Below, piece after piece: positions 23,701-37,100 of a stretch of DNA of 64,000 nucleotides. The DNA comes from Antedon mediterranea (taxonomy: Eukaryota; Echinodermata; Crinoidea; Comatulida; Antedonidae). The notes beneath the pieces were generated by a model that did not search any database, was not told the origin of the DNA, and was given only the letters and a program-made list of their open reading frames with translations. The stretch lies in assembly GCF_964355755.1 (NCBI RefSeq), contig NC_092677.1, positions 2,425,001 to 2,489,000 of the forward strand, written 5' to 3'. Positions within the stretch are counted from its first letter, which is position 1, and each line of letters begins with the position of its first letter. The position numbers and the translations under genes are program-made.

Positions 23701-24667
23701 GTTCAGGGTAAAAATATAATATTTCCGAGAACAAAAGGAAACAGGTAAATTGATGAATAAACCGGTATTTTAACCCAGATAAGAAGAAAAGTCCGCGACA
23801 CGTATGCCTTTTAAAAATGTGATCACATTCCAAAGATTGGAAAGGGTCCAACTTGCAAACTACAGTTACTGTATAACAAAATCACACTTTATGAAAGAAT
23901 AGGAATAGTAATACTAAACGTATAGTATACTGTCTTCTCCAATTACGCGATAACTCAAAAGGGTGGAGTCGAAATAGCCAAATTAATTATCTATACTAGA
24001 TATTATAAGAATGACAATAACGTTTGACTCACCAACAATGTCGTTTTCTTTGTTTAACGAGTCTGTAGAAAAACTTTGCGACTCAGGACACCATAATGAC
24101 GTGTGTGCAGATTAAAAACCCGTAGGTGTAAATAAATGGTGGCAAAACCAGTAAATATAGCATCAACGAAATAAAGAATAACGCTTTGTGAGTTTTTAAA
24201 GGTAGCCTATGGCAAGTCGTTCTCGATTCGGTGGACTAGGGACCCCAAAGCGCTAATCCGATCAAACTAATAGCTACCAACGGGCGGCCTAGATCTAGGC
24301 CTGTAACAAAGGCCATTTCCTCGTCGAATTCCAACTCACTCCGTTGCCGAAAGCAGTAACTTGTAAGTGTTGTAGCCGCTAGGCTAGCTCAACCCAGGTC
24401 AATTGGACCCTCAAGCTTAACTACACTGAGCCCAATATATCCATCCCAGGTATGCGTAACTGCATTGAAAAGACAAATTACATTGTTATATCCGATATTA
24501 TTAAAGGCTATAGTAACAGTTTGACACGAGATAAGGTAGGTATTAGATCCTGCTATACTTACACAGAATGATGAATAACTACTTTCTCAATTGAAACATC
24601 ATTCTGAGTGTTTTAATTGTCCGAGATGGATTTAAAAGATATTATAGGTAACATATTGTCTGCTGCG

Positions 24668-24722
24668 AGTTGTCAACGGGGTCGTCATCCAGGTATCTCT
24701 CAACGGGGTCACCATCCAGGTA
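24668..24722 (+). repeat. Two-copy tandem repeat of about 28 bp
   Basis: Two adjacent near copies, each containing TCAACGGGGTC followed by CATCCAGGTA. Confidence 0.7.
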
Positions 24723-26440
24723 CCTGGTGAGATTAACAAGCAATGTTGCAGCGGCTTGAAGCAAAAATTAAAAGAAAACACTGTCCTAGCAAACACAACT
24801 GGATCCAACCAATTTAGAAAGAAACAAAATCATAGGATAATGTAACTTTACAATCTTGATACATAAAACCTTTTTCTATATTAAATTCAGAGGAAAATAC
24901 AGAACAATTATAAAACGATTTTCAGACATTCTGATGACAATTGTAAAGCTTTACAATTATTAAATTAGAACTAAAAAACTATATAGGAGGTTAACGAATG
25001 GAACAAACTAAACAATAACATTAATAATGTATGCTAGCCTATAATTTCTTAACCACTTTTCTGCGTGTATGTTGCTGAAAGTTAAAACAGAACAAAGTTT
25101 GTATACTAAGCTTAAAGATTGGATAAAATGAAAACTTTTCTTTTGGCGAAAAAGAACATTTCTAGTAAAGATAGTCTATACGTTAGTGGGTGAAATGGAA
25201 ATTTTTTTTTTCTTTTGGCAAAACACAAAGATAATTTCTAGGTAAAGATAAGATAGTTGTGTTTTGAGGAAAGAATGCATTAGACGAATTTCCGAAACAA
25301 GTGTATGAGTAAAGAGTGATTCACTGCTCGTCCTTCCAGAAACATGATCTGTAGGCCAAAAAAAGCTAGGTCTACGATGACTAACACTAGATAGACAAAC
25401 GGAAAATAGCTCCTGATTACATTAGATATAAATAATTAAAACTGACAGCAAGCTACTGTATTAATAACAATTATACAATCTAATACTTTGTATATTGAAA
25501 TATGAAATGCACTATTTTACTAAATAAAATTGGCACATTTGTGGAAAATAAAGGACAAGAAGGAATTAACAATAATAATACAAACAACCACAGAAAAAGC
25601 AAGAAACTGGAAAGACATTTCTACAGGGTCTACAAGAGCTAATGCCATATGCTTGATTAATATTATATTGAATAGCCTACATTTGTACACTTGGGGAAAG
25701 GTGCACATTACAAAAATTAATTAGTTCAGTTAAGTTTCTGATTATTATTAACATTATTTTCTAAAATCGAGCATCAAATATTTTTTCACCTATAACAATA
25801 CAGTATCTCTTTCTATTAATAAACACTAAAGCAATGTTTATATAGGATGCTGCAATAGTATACAAAATAATTAAATATAAATAACGTCTAATTACCTAAT
25901 GGTCACTAATAATAACGTTTAAATTAAAACAAAATCTCAAACAAAATGCTTGAAAGTTTCGTCAATATAGTTTTTCAACTCTAGTTAGTTTCAATTAACT
26001 TGATGCTTGTTTAAACTTAACGTATCGTATAATACTACGGCTATTGTTCGTCTCATGTTGGCGTACCTGGAACGGGTCGTAGCCGGGTCACCAGCAAATT
26101 AATACGAATTATCCACGAAATAGCGCTTAGCAACTAAAGGAATGCATATCGATATAGGCGCCGATCAGGCATACAATACTGGATTTCTCTACTCTTTTAC
26201 TAACCACCGAATACAATGCAGATCTTGTGCGTGTCGTATAGCTACCAGACACAACGGAATGCAGGGTCCGACCAGGCTCATTGTTTACCAACTTTTGCAC
26301 TTTTTTTAAAGGATATAAAATATTTCCTTGGAATTCAATGGAAGGACAAACTTAAATCAACTTCCCATTTGATTAGAAACTTGAAGTGTAACAATAGCCA
26401 AACATATTTAACATCTTTATAGTGGAAAATATTACAATAT

Positions 26441-26552
26441 CCAGGGTCCAAGCAATTAGATCCGGGGTCACGTAATTAAATCTAGGGATCAAGTAATTAG
26501 ATCCGGTGTCGCGAAATTAAATCTAGGGACCAAGTAATTAAATCCGGGGCAG
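26441..26552 (+). repeat. Minisatellite of about 21 bp
   Basis: About five diverged copies of a unit with the core AAGTAATTAGATCCGGGGTC. Alternate copies end in ATCTAGGGA or ATCCGGGG. Confidence 0.7.
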
Positions 26553-28847
26553 GCAGGGCCAGAACATGGATGGTTTTTTGTTTATATTCCTTGTTATTGT
26601 TGTTAATACAACAGTGTATGAGAACAATCTTGGGGTACCTTAAAAATATATGTATTTTAATATGGATACCTGGAAAGAATGATATTGTGTTACTAAAGAG
26701 AAAGCGATTTATTACTATAGTAAATGTTCGTAAAGTATACAACATTTTGATATTAGCACATCACGCGCTAAGGGGTCACAAAGTATAGTCAAATGTGACT
26801 CACAAACCGCTGATACTTGTCGTGTCTTGAACGTGTGGGGATAAGATCACCGCCGCCGTGCAAAAGTGAGATATCAGGCCATACTAATGATTCGGAATTA
26901 ACACTTTAAACAGCTGCTAATCTGTAAGTCCATTAATTATTATCAGTAACTACAGTACTACTATACACGTGTACTCTAGTCACATACCAGAGAGATCCTA
27001 ACCTCTAGACACAGACATTCTAACCTTTTATCTTGTTATGTTTGGACACAATCAAATTTCTGCCAGGTTCCGATCTAGGCCGCCAGTAATAATTCGATTC
27101 CACAAAGGAAGCTTTTACGTCCGAATCCTATGGATAAATTCAATAATTCCGAAAAAAACATCGAAATAAGTATTAACGTTCACCAAGTCAACGAGATTTT
27201 GTTGTCCTGATCAAGACTGCAAAAATTACGTCACAGATTCTGTAGTTGTCCATAGATAGGCCTACTTTTTTTGCTTCAAAAGAAGGCGGCAAAAGTTCAC
27301 AACACTGATCGTCTGCAAACAGAAAAGTTGCTGAAGTGAAACACGCCTCCGGCTAACGTTATAAAGGTGTTCTTATATTTACAGGATTAACAACTGTTCT
27401 TTATCTTATTAAACTATCGTCAAAGTGGAGAGAAAGATGACAACGCTGACCTCAACTTGCATTCCGATGTGCAAAGTAAGTTCCGATTCGTTACGGCTCA
27501 AAAGCAAAATGATGTCGGAAAAAAGTTGTCAAAATTGAACAAAATTATCAGACGAATTGCATTTGCTAATCGTCAGTGACTGCTTTGTGAAACACGCTAT
27601 CTTTTCTTCACTCGTAAGAGACGGTTACCTTTGCCAGGTATGATGACGTCATTAGTCTGTCATGTGGCGAACGTTCAATCACCTTATTCGTTGACTGCTT
27701 TGACGCTTTTGTTCCAGGAAGCCGAGGCACAGTTCCAATGAGTAATTAAGAAAACCTTGTCGCGGCGGCGGACACAAGGTCGTTAGAGAACGTGTGTACT
27801 TCTGGCAATGTGGACTGAATAACCTATTTCATATTATGTTATTTCAAAATAAAACTGAATATCCTGGTCCACATTCAGGGCCTCTTTTAAAGTTCAATCC
27901 AAAGTATTGGAAAGTTTAGGTCCGTAAAACATTTACCGACTATACACAAAACTAGCGTGTATTCTATAATGCATTATACAAACAAAAAAGAATACCCTTT
28001 TCCTAGGCCCCTAAAGGGCGAACAGACAGGCTTAATTTCCACGATGCGTAGGCCTATAACATTCTTTAATCCAGCGTACTGATGTTGTTTTGCTCTAGTA
28101 TTCGTTACATTAACTTTCCCTAAAGTTGGATACGTGAAAAAGAACAATCACGGTTCTCATTTAACACTAAACAACTAATTGTTTACAAATTCAGTAATAT
28201 TGTGATGTTATGTACGCGGGAAAGTGCGTCGTTGCAACTGTACCAACAAGCCGAACGAACAGAAACTACAGTACGACATTTGACTAAACAACTGACGGCG
28301 GCGGACAATTTGGACTCTTCTATCCAGACATTTCACACATAATTCAAATGGTTTGCATATAAGAAGATAGGTTAAAGAAACTACGTCGTTACTGCCGAGG
28401 ACTAAGTACACGGCGACCTGCGGGTTAACAAGATGAAAAGCAAGCACCTGGAACTTGATTATGTGGAGATTGAATTACCAACGAACGCAGCCCACGAGGA
28501 GGAAGACGTAACAGTGTCCAACACGCAGGATGCATTGTTAATAGTACAGAGATCAAAAGATGTACTCGGTTCAAGGTCGCTATTAAGACGTGCATACATC
28601 CTACCGCGCGTGATGGGCCAGGACGCGGCCCACGCGATCAAACGTTATTATTGTTTACCCACACCAACGCAACAAGCAGTGAAACTCGTCGAGCGTGGCG
28701 GCAAAATAGCAATTATACAAACTAATCAAATGTTGCCATTTACTTAGCATTAACCCCCTACCACTGCCCATGTCAATATACTAAGATATAAGTTAATCAT
28801 GAGCATACAGCTGTTATGAAGCTTGAACGGCTTTTCGTTAATAATAA

Positions 28848-28925
28848 AGATGGCCACCTAGTTCAGCAAAGATAGCCACCTAGGTCAGCAAAGATGGCCA
28901 CCTAGGTCAGCAAAGATAGCGACCA
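28848..28925 (+). repeat. Three-copy 22-bp tandem repeat
   Basis: Copies of AAAGATGGCCACCTAGGTC plus AGC in tandem, with one to three differences between copies. Confidence 0.8.
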
Positions 28926-29256
28926 AGGACATCATAGATGCCATAAGTTCATCATTAACTTCCTAATTCTTGCGATGACATTGAAACATGCCAGAACCTT
29001 TAATTTCCCCTTCTCCGTTTACTGTATTACATTTAATAAGCAAGCTTAACCTTACAGTAGTACACATCTGTTTTAATTAAATGTGTCCGCAATACGAAAG
29101 GAATAACTTCAAAGCTGGTATCGCGTTTAAATTCGGAAATAGTGGATTAAAAACCACTTTTCAAATTCTAAAACGGAAATAGTTTTGAAGGAAAATAAAA
29201 GAATATACTGTATCTCGACAGATGGCGTATCTAATAAAAGTAATGCTTTTTTTTGT

Positions 29257-29272
29257 GGGGGGGGGGGGGGGG
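29257..29272 (+). repeat. G16 homopolymer run
   Basis: Sixteen consecutive G bases follow a T-rich run. It could fold as a G-quadruplex. The length may be uncertain in the assembly. Confidence 0.85.
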
Positions 29273-32200
29273 AGAATTGCATTTAGTCCCATTACTGCGC
29301 GCATTAATGCAATAAGCGCGTATGTGAATGCGCGCAGAACTTTCAACCAATCGCATGAGGGGGTTGAATCGATGATCATAAACAATTAGATAGTAACAAC
29401 GATTGCTGTATTATTATCGTTGTCAAATTCAGAATCACGGATCTGATAATCGTTTTTGTCATCAGTTTTAAGCGGATTCTTTTATCCTGAAAGCCGAGCA
29501 GACATGCATAATCTGCAAATCAATAAATACACTTTACAACTTATCAATATTCCCGCCATCATATTAGAAACAATGACTTTAAGGCATTATATTGTTACAT
29601 AGTTTGAATGCAAGTCATGCACGATTATTTTGAACATTTACAAAATATATGTTCCTTTCCTGGAAGAGACGTTGTTTACCCTATTATTTAGACAAAGGTT
29701 TTTATACAATTACTTTGTGAAAAGATAATCTGATTTCAACATGAGTGATAGTGATCCTTATGGTTGCGTTAATACAATCTGAACATTGCCTTTGTTAAAT
29801 TTCAACCAATAATGTAATTAATTGCATTTAAACGTGTGTATGAGTGATAATGTGCTCAGGGTAGAGGAATATAACACGATACATTAATACTTAAAAAACA
29901 GACATTTCAGATATTTGCTTATATACTTAATCTTGCTCAAAAGTCGAGGTTAAAGATGTACTCAGAGCCTGCAGCAGCTTTGCCCTGTAGGCTATGGTAC
30001 ATCAGCATATACCTAAGAATTAATTTGAATGTTCACGTTAGGCTAAACAAAATTCAAATAAGACGCGTGTATCGTTTAACTTTTATGCTGCCGCCGGTCT
30101 AAAGTTTGACGACGCGATGTGCAATACACGCATTCTCCACGCGCACGCGCTCAAATATAATGCGTAATTTTGTGTCTGTTATATCCCCCACTGCGCAGTC
30201 TTCTGCTTCTGTGCCACTGGGCCCAATTTTCTAGGCGGAAAAGGTATTATTTGCTCTTCAAGGAATCATGAAACTAACATTAATGTACATTTGACGCCTC
30301 CAAGTGAATAGCATTTACAAAACAATAGTGTGTAGTGATGACGTACTCTGTCAATGCATATTTACCGAACATGGTGATGAGTAATACATAAACATGATTT
30401 TTTAAACAAAGAATATTATTATTTATAACAATAGGAATAATGTCAAATGACGTAGATGGTTCGCGTTAATATAAAATTAAGGTACAGTATATGTTTTCTT
30501 TAGTGTATGGGTCAGAATTGATGTTTAACGGTTTTGCGACATTCGTGTTCCGGAGGTGGTGCATTTATGTTTCTTTTTAAAAAAAACGATCAGTATCTGT
30601 AATTCCGTCAAAAGTTACACTATATACTGTTTATAAAATGCATCCGTAGCAATAGCAAATCAAAGCTTACTTCCAATTGTTTTTAAACATTTCTAAAGTT
30701 GAAAAGTATGGACCGATTACAAATAAAATCAATCATTCTATCAATTTCTGGATTAAAAAAAGTTCAAACTGAACTCAAGTACTGTATTACATTGAAAGTA
30801 ATGTACTCTCTTATACAATGACTATTTCCAACTCATATTAAACAAACCAGAAAACGAATTAAACCTTATAAAACATGCTAACATCCCTCATTAGGCAAAC
30901 TCACACGCATTAATGTTGTTACATTACTATTCAACTGCAACATTATATACCCTGTAACAATTATGTTTAATTTGGCTCACCATCTTCAACATCGTTTTAC
31001 AAATCTAGACCAGTGATTAATTTTGAACTCATAATTTACTCACAGGCGAGTGGCGATATCTTTTAAATTAGCAATTAGTCATGAATATGCAGCTTACGTG
31101 TTACAGCCTACTATTTGCACAGGGGGAATTCGCCGTAAGCTCTAGCATTTTCCGCTGGACGATAACACAATGATGTGGCCTAGCTTGCAACAAACATTCC
31201 ATATAGGCCTACAACGAGCTAAAGCTTGGTTCACATAGAACAAAACGCATGGATAGTACGTGTAACGTAATTTGATCAATCGCAAGCACCCGTGCTCGAA
31301 ATGTGTAATTGGGTGGTTTCGAATCTATTGTACAATGTTTCATTTAAATTATTAAATATTTTTGTAAATTGCTAAGTAGATTCGATGAAAACAATCATAC
31401 TGCTGCAGTGTATCTTCAAGACTAGCTTCAATGCACATTTTCGTCCTCGTTCTTTCCTTTACGTACAATTGTACGATTTTGTACATTTTGGCTCTGTCGA
31501 TTCACACGCAGTACAGCTTTAATATGAGCTGCATGGGATCAATGCATCAAGTACCCGGTTGTGGGAAAATCATCTTCATTGCTGCATAATAGGCTCATCA
31601 TCAGCTCCTCAAACCAGAGAGTACCAAGTTCACATAATTAGCCACGAGGAAATTTGTTCAAAGGGTTGAACAGAAAACAAATATTGCACATTTGCAATGT
31701 TTGTTTTCTAAGAAAATGCAATATCAGTAGACTTTACTATGTTCTACAGACTGAACAAAAAAAACAGACAAATAATTCTTTATCTAGCGCCAACACATTT
31801 AAAAGTAGAAAATGCAACAATAAAATTTAAACATCGATAAATGGGAATGAGTACCTACAAATGAAGAACAAACCATTTGAGAAATAAACCTCATTAAAAG
31901 AAACCAACAAGATCAAGAATCATCACAACTGAATCTTTTGACGATAAAAGCATTTTCTCAAGATTACACTATCCTATTATCTATCCTCCAAAACTCATAT
32001 TCAAAATAGGATGTGAACATTGGTGGTGCAGGAAACAATTACAATGGCAATACAATTTGAACAATGTAATACCAAAGGGCGTATACAGGACATATACCAT
32101 CCAGGGGCCAAATACCCATCCAGGTCAGCAATGTACATACACGCACGCTATATACGAATGGGACATCCGCTAAACAATGTAATTAATCTCAGGTTATTCA

Positions 32201-32715
32201 ACTTTCAACTGTGTTTTTGGATAATATAGTACTGTAACAGTATGGCCCATAGGCGTTACCCACTTGCTTACTGCCTTTTGACCTCAGTATGACCTTCGCC
32301 CCGAGGTATCGTTGTATTAAAACCTGGGAATTTCATCCAGGTCTTTTCTACGATTTTCCAAAATATGCGATAAGTTATTTACAATGTCAACTAAACTAAA
32401 GTCTGCAAATATTTCGCGTAAAATAATGTACTCAAACTGTACTGACTCGACAGAGCTATGTTTATACCGACTACACGTATTCTTGATTAAAAAAGTACAT
32501 TTGTAAATACGCTAATTTAATTGAGGAAACTTTAACAGTCTTGACTTACCGTACTATTTAAATGCGTGTACATGCATGCAGCAGGTCTGTGTCGACTATT
32601 CCCAACTTTCATACAAAATTCTCACCTTGCCAACTTAGTGATAAGATAGCGTTTTAAAGGTAAATGTCTGATCCATTATAGTTATCATGAAATCCACGCT
32701 GGATAATGCGTTCAG

Positions 32716-32788
32716 GTGCGTGCTACTCCCACGCGCCGTTTTTGTGTCACTTATTGCGTTTAGAGGTGCGTGCTACTCCCACGCGCTC
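32716..32788 (+). repeat. Duplicated 22-bp segment, about 48 bp apart
   Basis: The segment GGTGCGTGCTACTCCCACGC occurs twice, which suggests a small local duplication. Confidence 0.75.
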
Positions 32789-33439
32789 ATGTGTCGCTTG
32801 CGATTGGACGACATAACGGTCGCCCTCTCTACAGCAGCAGGGGGATTATCAATGGGCGGCAGCACAGCATCAATTGTCGTACAATTAAACGGTGCGTCAA
32901 ATCTTCATTTGACAACCACTGGTTTCCGCATACCCTGGACATTTATATCCAGCACAAATTAAACTATTCCTACCGTTCTTTGCTGATATACGTCAAGGAA
33001 ATGCAGTAGTTGTTAAAACGCGTTTCCTGTCCAATGTCTTGTGGCCCATGTGGGAGAATTCACTAGGAAAACGAAAGTTTGCGTTTGTGCACACACAAAA
33101 ACTTGGCACAGAAAGCATTTTCTCATAGTAAGAAATATAAACTATGTATATTATTTAAAATGAGATTATTTTCACTCTATTCGTTTCTTATATTAACAAA
33201 TCAAAACAAACGAATCCAGGCGAAAACAAATATCGAATTTATCAGACAAGATAATCCAGAAATTGAATTCATGTGAATTAAATTTTGAATTAAATTCTTA
33301 ATAATATTATGAAACATTTTTTTTTTAAACCCATATTTAGTGTATTGTTTAGTACTGTATAATTGGAATGCGAAACAATGCAATTGCCTTGTGAAAACGT
33401 GCAACACAAATCCGAATGTATTTGAATAGATTAAATCTA

Positions 33440-33483
33440 ATATTATCAGTAAAGACCTAATATTATCAGTAAAGATCTAATAA
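33440..33483 (+). repeat. Two-copy 22-bp tandem repeat
   Basis: Two adjacent copies of CTAATATTATCAGTAAAGA plus three bases. Confidence 0.75.
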
Positions 33484-34161
33484 TTAAAAAAAAATCCGAA
33501 TAGAATACAAACTGTATAACAAAGATGCAGAATTAAGAACAGACCATAAGAAAACAATTTGTTCAGATTAAAAATATGGAAGACTAATATTTTGGATACA
33601 AAATGCAATTCAAAATATGTCGTAGTTCAAAGTTCAATTCAAAGCTATAACTAATTAAAATGAGATAACAATGGTTAATTTGTAGGCCTAGAAAATGTCA
33701 ATTCAGCGAGGAACTGGATGGATCTTGGATTTTTATGAATGTTCAGACTGTATCATATTCTATTAAGACTGGCTTGGTTATCTCATCCCTAAAATGCTAT
33801 AAATCAATGTTACTGTCTGGTCAGTACTCAACTTCGTCAAAATCAAAGGCGTTAATAAACCTATTTAAAAACACTGTACATCCCACTCTTTTGAATCAGG
33901 CCTACTAATGCAAAACATTGGAAAACACACGCGCATTGTCACCGTAGTCCTACTAGTAATTAACCTAAGCAATCAAGTGTAATAATACAATAGAAATTAG
34001 AAAACAATAGCAAGAATCATCACTCTACCAAAAACAAACAATGACAATAAAAGGTCGTGTCATTTTAGATGGTGGAAATGCAAACAAAAGATCTTCACAT
34101 GCACGTACTTAAATTTATTACAAGTCATTCAGAGGACAAGTACTATATAAAACGTAAAATA

Positions 34162-34195
34162 AAGAAGGAAGGGGAACGTTTCCCCCTCCTTTTTA
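34162..34195. repeat. Long imperfect inverted repeat
   Basis: A left arm AAGAAGGAAGGGGAA and a right arm TTCCCCCTCCTTTTT pair at 13 of 15 positions around CGT. It has no obvious element around it. A TGACGTCA site lies about 50 bp downstream. Confidence 0.6.
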
Positions 34196-37100
34196 AACCA
34201 AACCATGTGCTAGTTCGTCGCCACTGAACTCGGATATTATAATGACGTCATCACTAACACCTATTAAGCTGGAAGATATTCGATTTCGACAGCCTAAACC
34301 TACAGTAGGCAGATAATCCGTACAACTGGGTTGAGGGATTGTGAGTAGTATGATGAGGGGGGACGTGCGATATGTCACCCCGCATGCGCACGGTGAATTA
34401 ACATGACGTAACTAGTTCATAGGTCCACAAACTCTTGCAAAGAAATCGAAAGCTATCGTTCAATAACTATATTTAAACCTGAACGATTGAATTAACAATA
34501 ACACAAGGTTCGTAAAACCACCAAAGTAAATGAACTTTTATCCAGTATTTAATATTTAAACCGAAAACCAGAATTCCTGACATTTTCTATATTATGTAGA
34601 AATAATAGATTTAACCACAAAAATATTTATAATTTTAATTCTTTGTCTTTGTGCTTAAGGGAATATAAATATAACATAATATATGGAATTAAATACTTTC
34701 GTTAAAATGAAAGCAATAATTTTCCTAGCATTGGGAACCTACGATAGATCCAACAAATAAAAATTAATTACTGCATAGTATACAATAAATACACTACTTG
34801 GAATTTAATATCAGACTGTATGTAGCCACTGTTAAACTAAAAATTAAAACTATTTTTCTGCAGACATTCAAATACATGATAACGTACGATAATGTGTTTA
34901 AACATGTAACATTAATATTACAGAGCAAAAGATCACATACCTAAATTCTAAAAATGTTTATCATAGTAATACACTGCCTAGTAAATTACAAATAATATGC
35001 ACGGTATACATTTATTATGGAAATATACGGCCATCTGGCATCGAAAATATTTCATTGAAAATGTTGACTTGGTAAATGTGTGTTAATATCAATGGCAAAC
35101 GAAATAAAAGATATAACTACATGTTATTCTATAGTAATATCATTTTTAAGATTGAACGTGAACGTTCGCTTATATTCTGGTCTTTCAAAACATTACGTTT
35201 TCACTTCATCTTAATAAATAGATTTAATGATTTTCATAAATAATTAATAATCGTCAATTATGATACAGTATAGTACTAAGTATACAGTGGATGCTACTGA
35301 GCTGACTGTCCCTTTTTGTGACCCAATTATTAAATCACCTAATAGTAATACCTTTATTTTTAATTTGTTTTAAACAATCCTGTGTTGTTTTCATACTTTA
35401 ATACGTAACACTGTATGCTGTGACCTAGTCTCTATCACCCCGAATAAATACTGTACTAGACTAGTAATCGAGAGATTTATACAATCCATATAACATTTCA
35501 AACCACGTTTAAATGTAGGCCTAAAGTTTTTATCTTAGGCCTAACTGGTTTTCATATAAACTGCCCTTTGTTCCAAGGTTTAAATCTGTTCTTATTACAA
35601 ACTTTATGGCTAAAAACCACAAGTATTCCATTCCAACGAAATGCAATCCGCTGAAGGCCTTAGCCCAACCTTGCATTCCTTTCGATCTCAGCCCTTCCCA
35701 AAGATTATGCACTACAAAGAAATGAGGAATTCCCTCGCAGACCAAGGTGCTATTCTGCGTGATATAAAACAATATTATTGCCATATGCCTAGGCCTAGCT
35801 TGGTCATGTGCTCACAACAAACAGCGAAAACCCCTGGCCTCATCGAGGAACTTTACTCGTTGTAAAATATCGTTTTCATTACTCATGCATTTTTAGGATC
35901 ACCTAAACTATTTAAACATAATTGTTAAAAACACCACGAACGAAAGTAATTAGTAGTTAAGCCTCGAAATTTGCATATAAAATTAGCAGTAGCAACCCTA
36001 GCGTCATTACCAGATCGCATGGTTGGTGGTCACGTTTATTTTGAATACAAAGGCTTACCTCGGTATGATGACAGTGCGTTGACTGGCCTAACTTCTCGAG
36101 CTAGGCTCAAATGCTATCATTCCACAATAAAAGCAGCGGTAATAATCACTTAAAATACCCACGATGGCTACAGCTAACACTTCACATATGTTATTGATGC
36201 AAAAGTACCCTCAAAAGCATCAACACATGCACGTAAACACGAAACAAACTGCAAAAATCCAACCGTATGTGTTGTGTGCACTACTTCCGATTTCAACAAG
36301 CGAGTTTTTCGCATTGTTCTAAATATAGAACCGCGTCATCACACATGCTTACGTACGTCGTCGTGTCTACTGTGTGTTTTCCCAGGGACTAGCTAGGCCC
36401 ATGTGTGTGAGGTGGTCGATAGAAGCTTTGCTAGTTACAAACCGTCCGCGCCCTGACAACACAACAAAGAAATCGACGTGTATTTTTCACGCTTCGCCTA
36501 GCCGTTCTTTGTTCACAGCGGGACTCGCACCAGATTCGCTTATAGAAGGTCGCATTATTGGATTCAAAGCATTGGAATTAAATCGATAGCTTTTCTGGGT
36601 TCTTTTCTTTCTCAATTTCTAACAAATTCTTCGGAAGCAGTTTTTACATTCTGTAGCATGCTTTGTCAGCTGAATGGGTGCAAATAAGGGGGATTTTATG
36701 CAGTTTTCCACACGTCGGATATTTTTATAACCGTTTCCGTATTTTAATATAAATACATCAACAATATAAATATCATAGGTATAATAATAATAATATAGAA
36801 GAATACGGTAAATTAAATACATTAAAGCTATTGCAAATACAGTGTCTCATCATACATTACTGAGAGTTTTACAAATAACAAATTTTAATAATATATATAT
36901 ATTATTATTTAAAAATACAATGAAAATATTAATATTATGTACAAATAATGGTATAATGTAATTGATATAATTAAATATATGAAATGAATATATCACTATA
37001 TTATAGTAGCAGATATAAATTAAAGTGACATTTTTAGAAATAACGAATTAAGGCACAAATATTGCGTAGACTGGGAATACGCGTGCGCCAACCATGATAC

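Noticed and set aside
28433-28747. 104-codon open frame with a fair start context
   Set aside because: No recognisable domain, no clear splice partner and no supporting neighbour. The composition is less biased than other frames, so it deserves a transcript check, but I cannot support a gene.
32687-32962. 91-codon open frame
   Set aside because: It overlaps a local 22-bp duplication and has no recognisable motif.
35530-35865. Overlapping open frames on both strands (84 and 74 codons)
   Set aside because: They are mutually antisense with no domain, and several TAGGCCTA palindromes fall inside or beside them.
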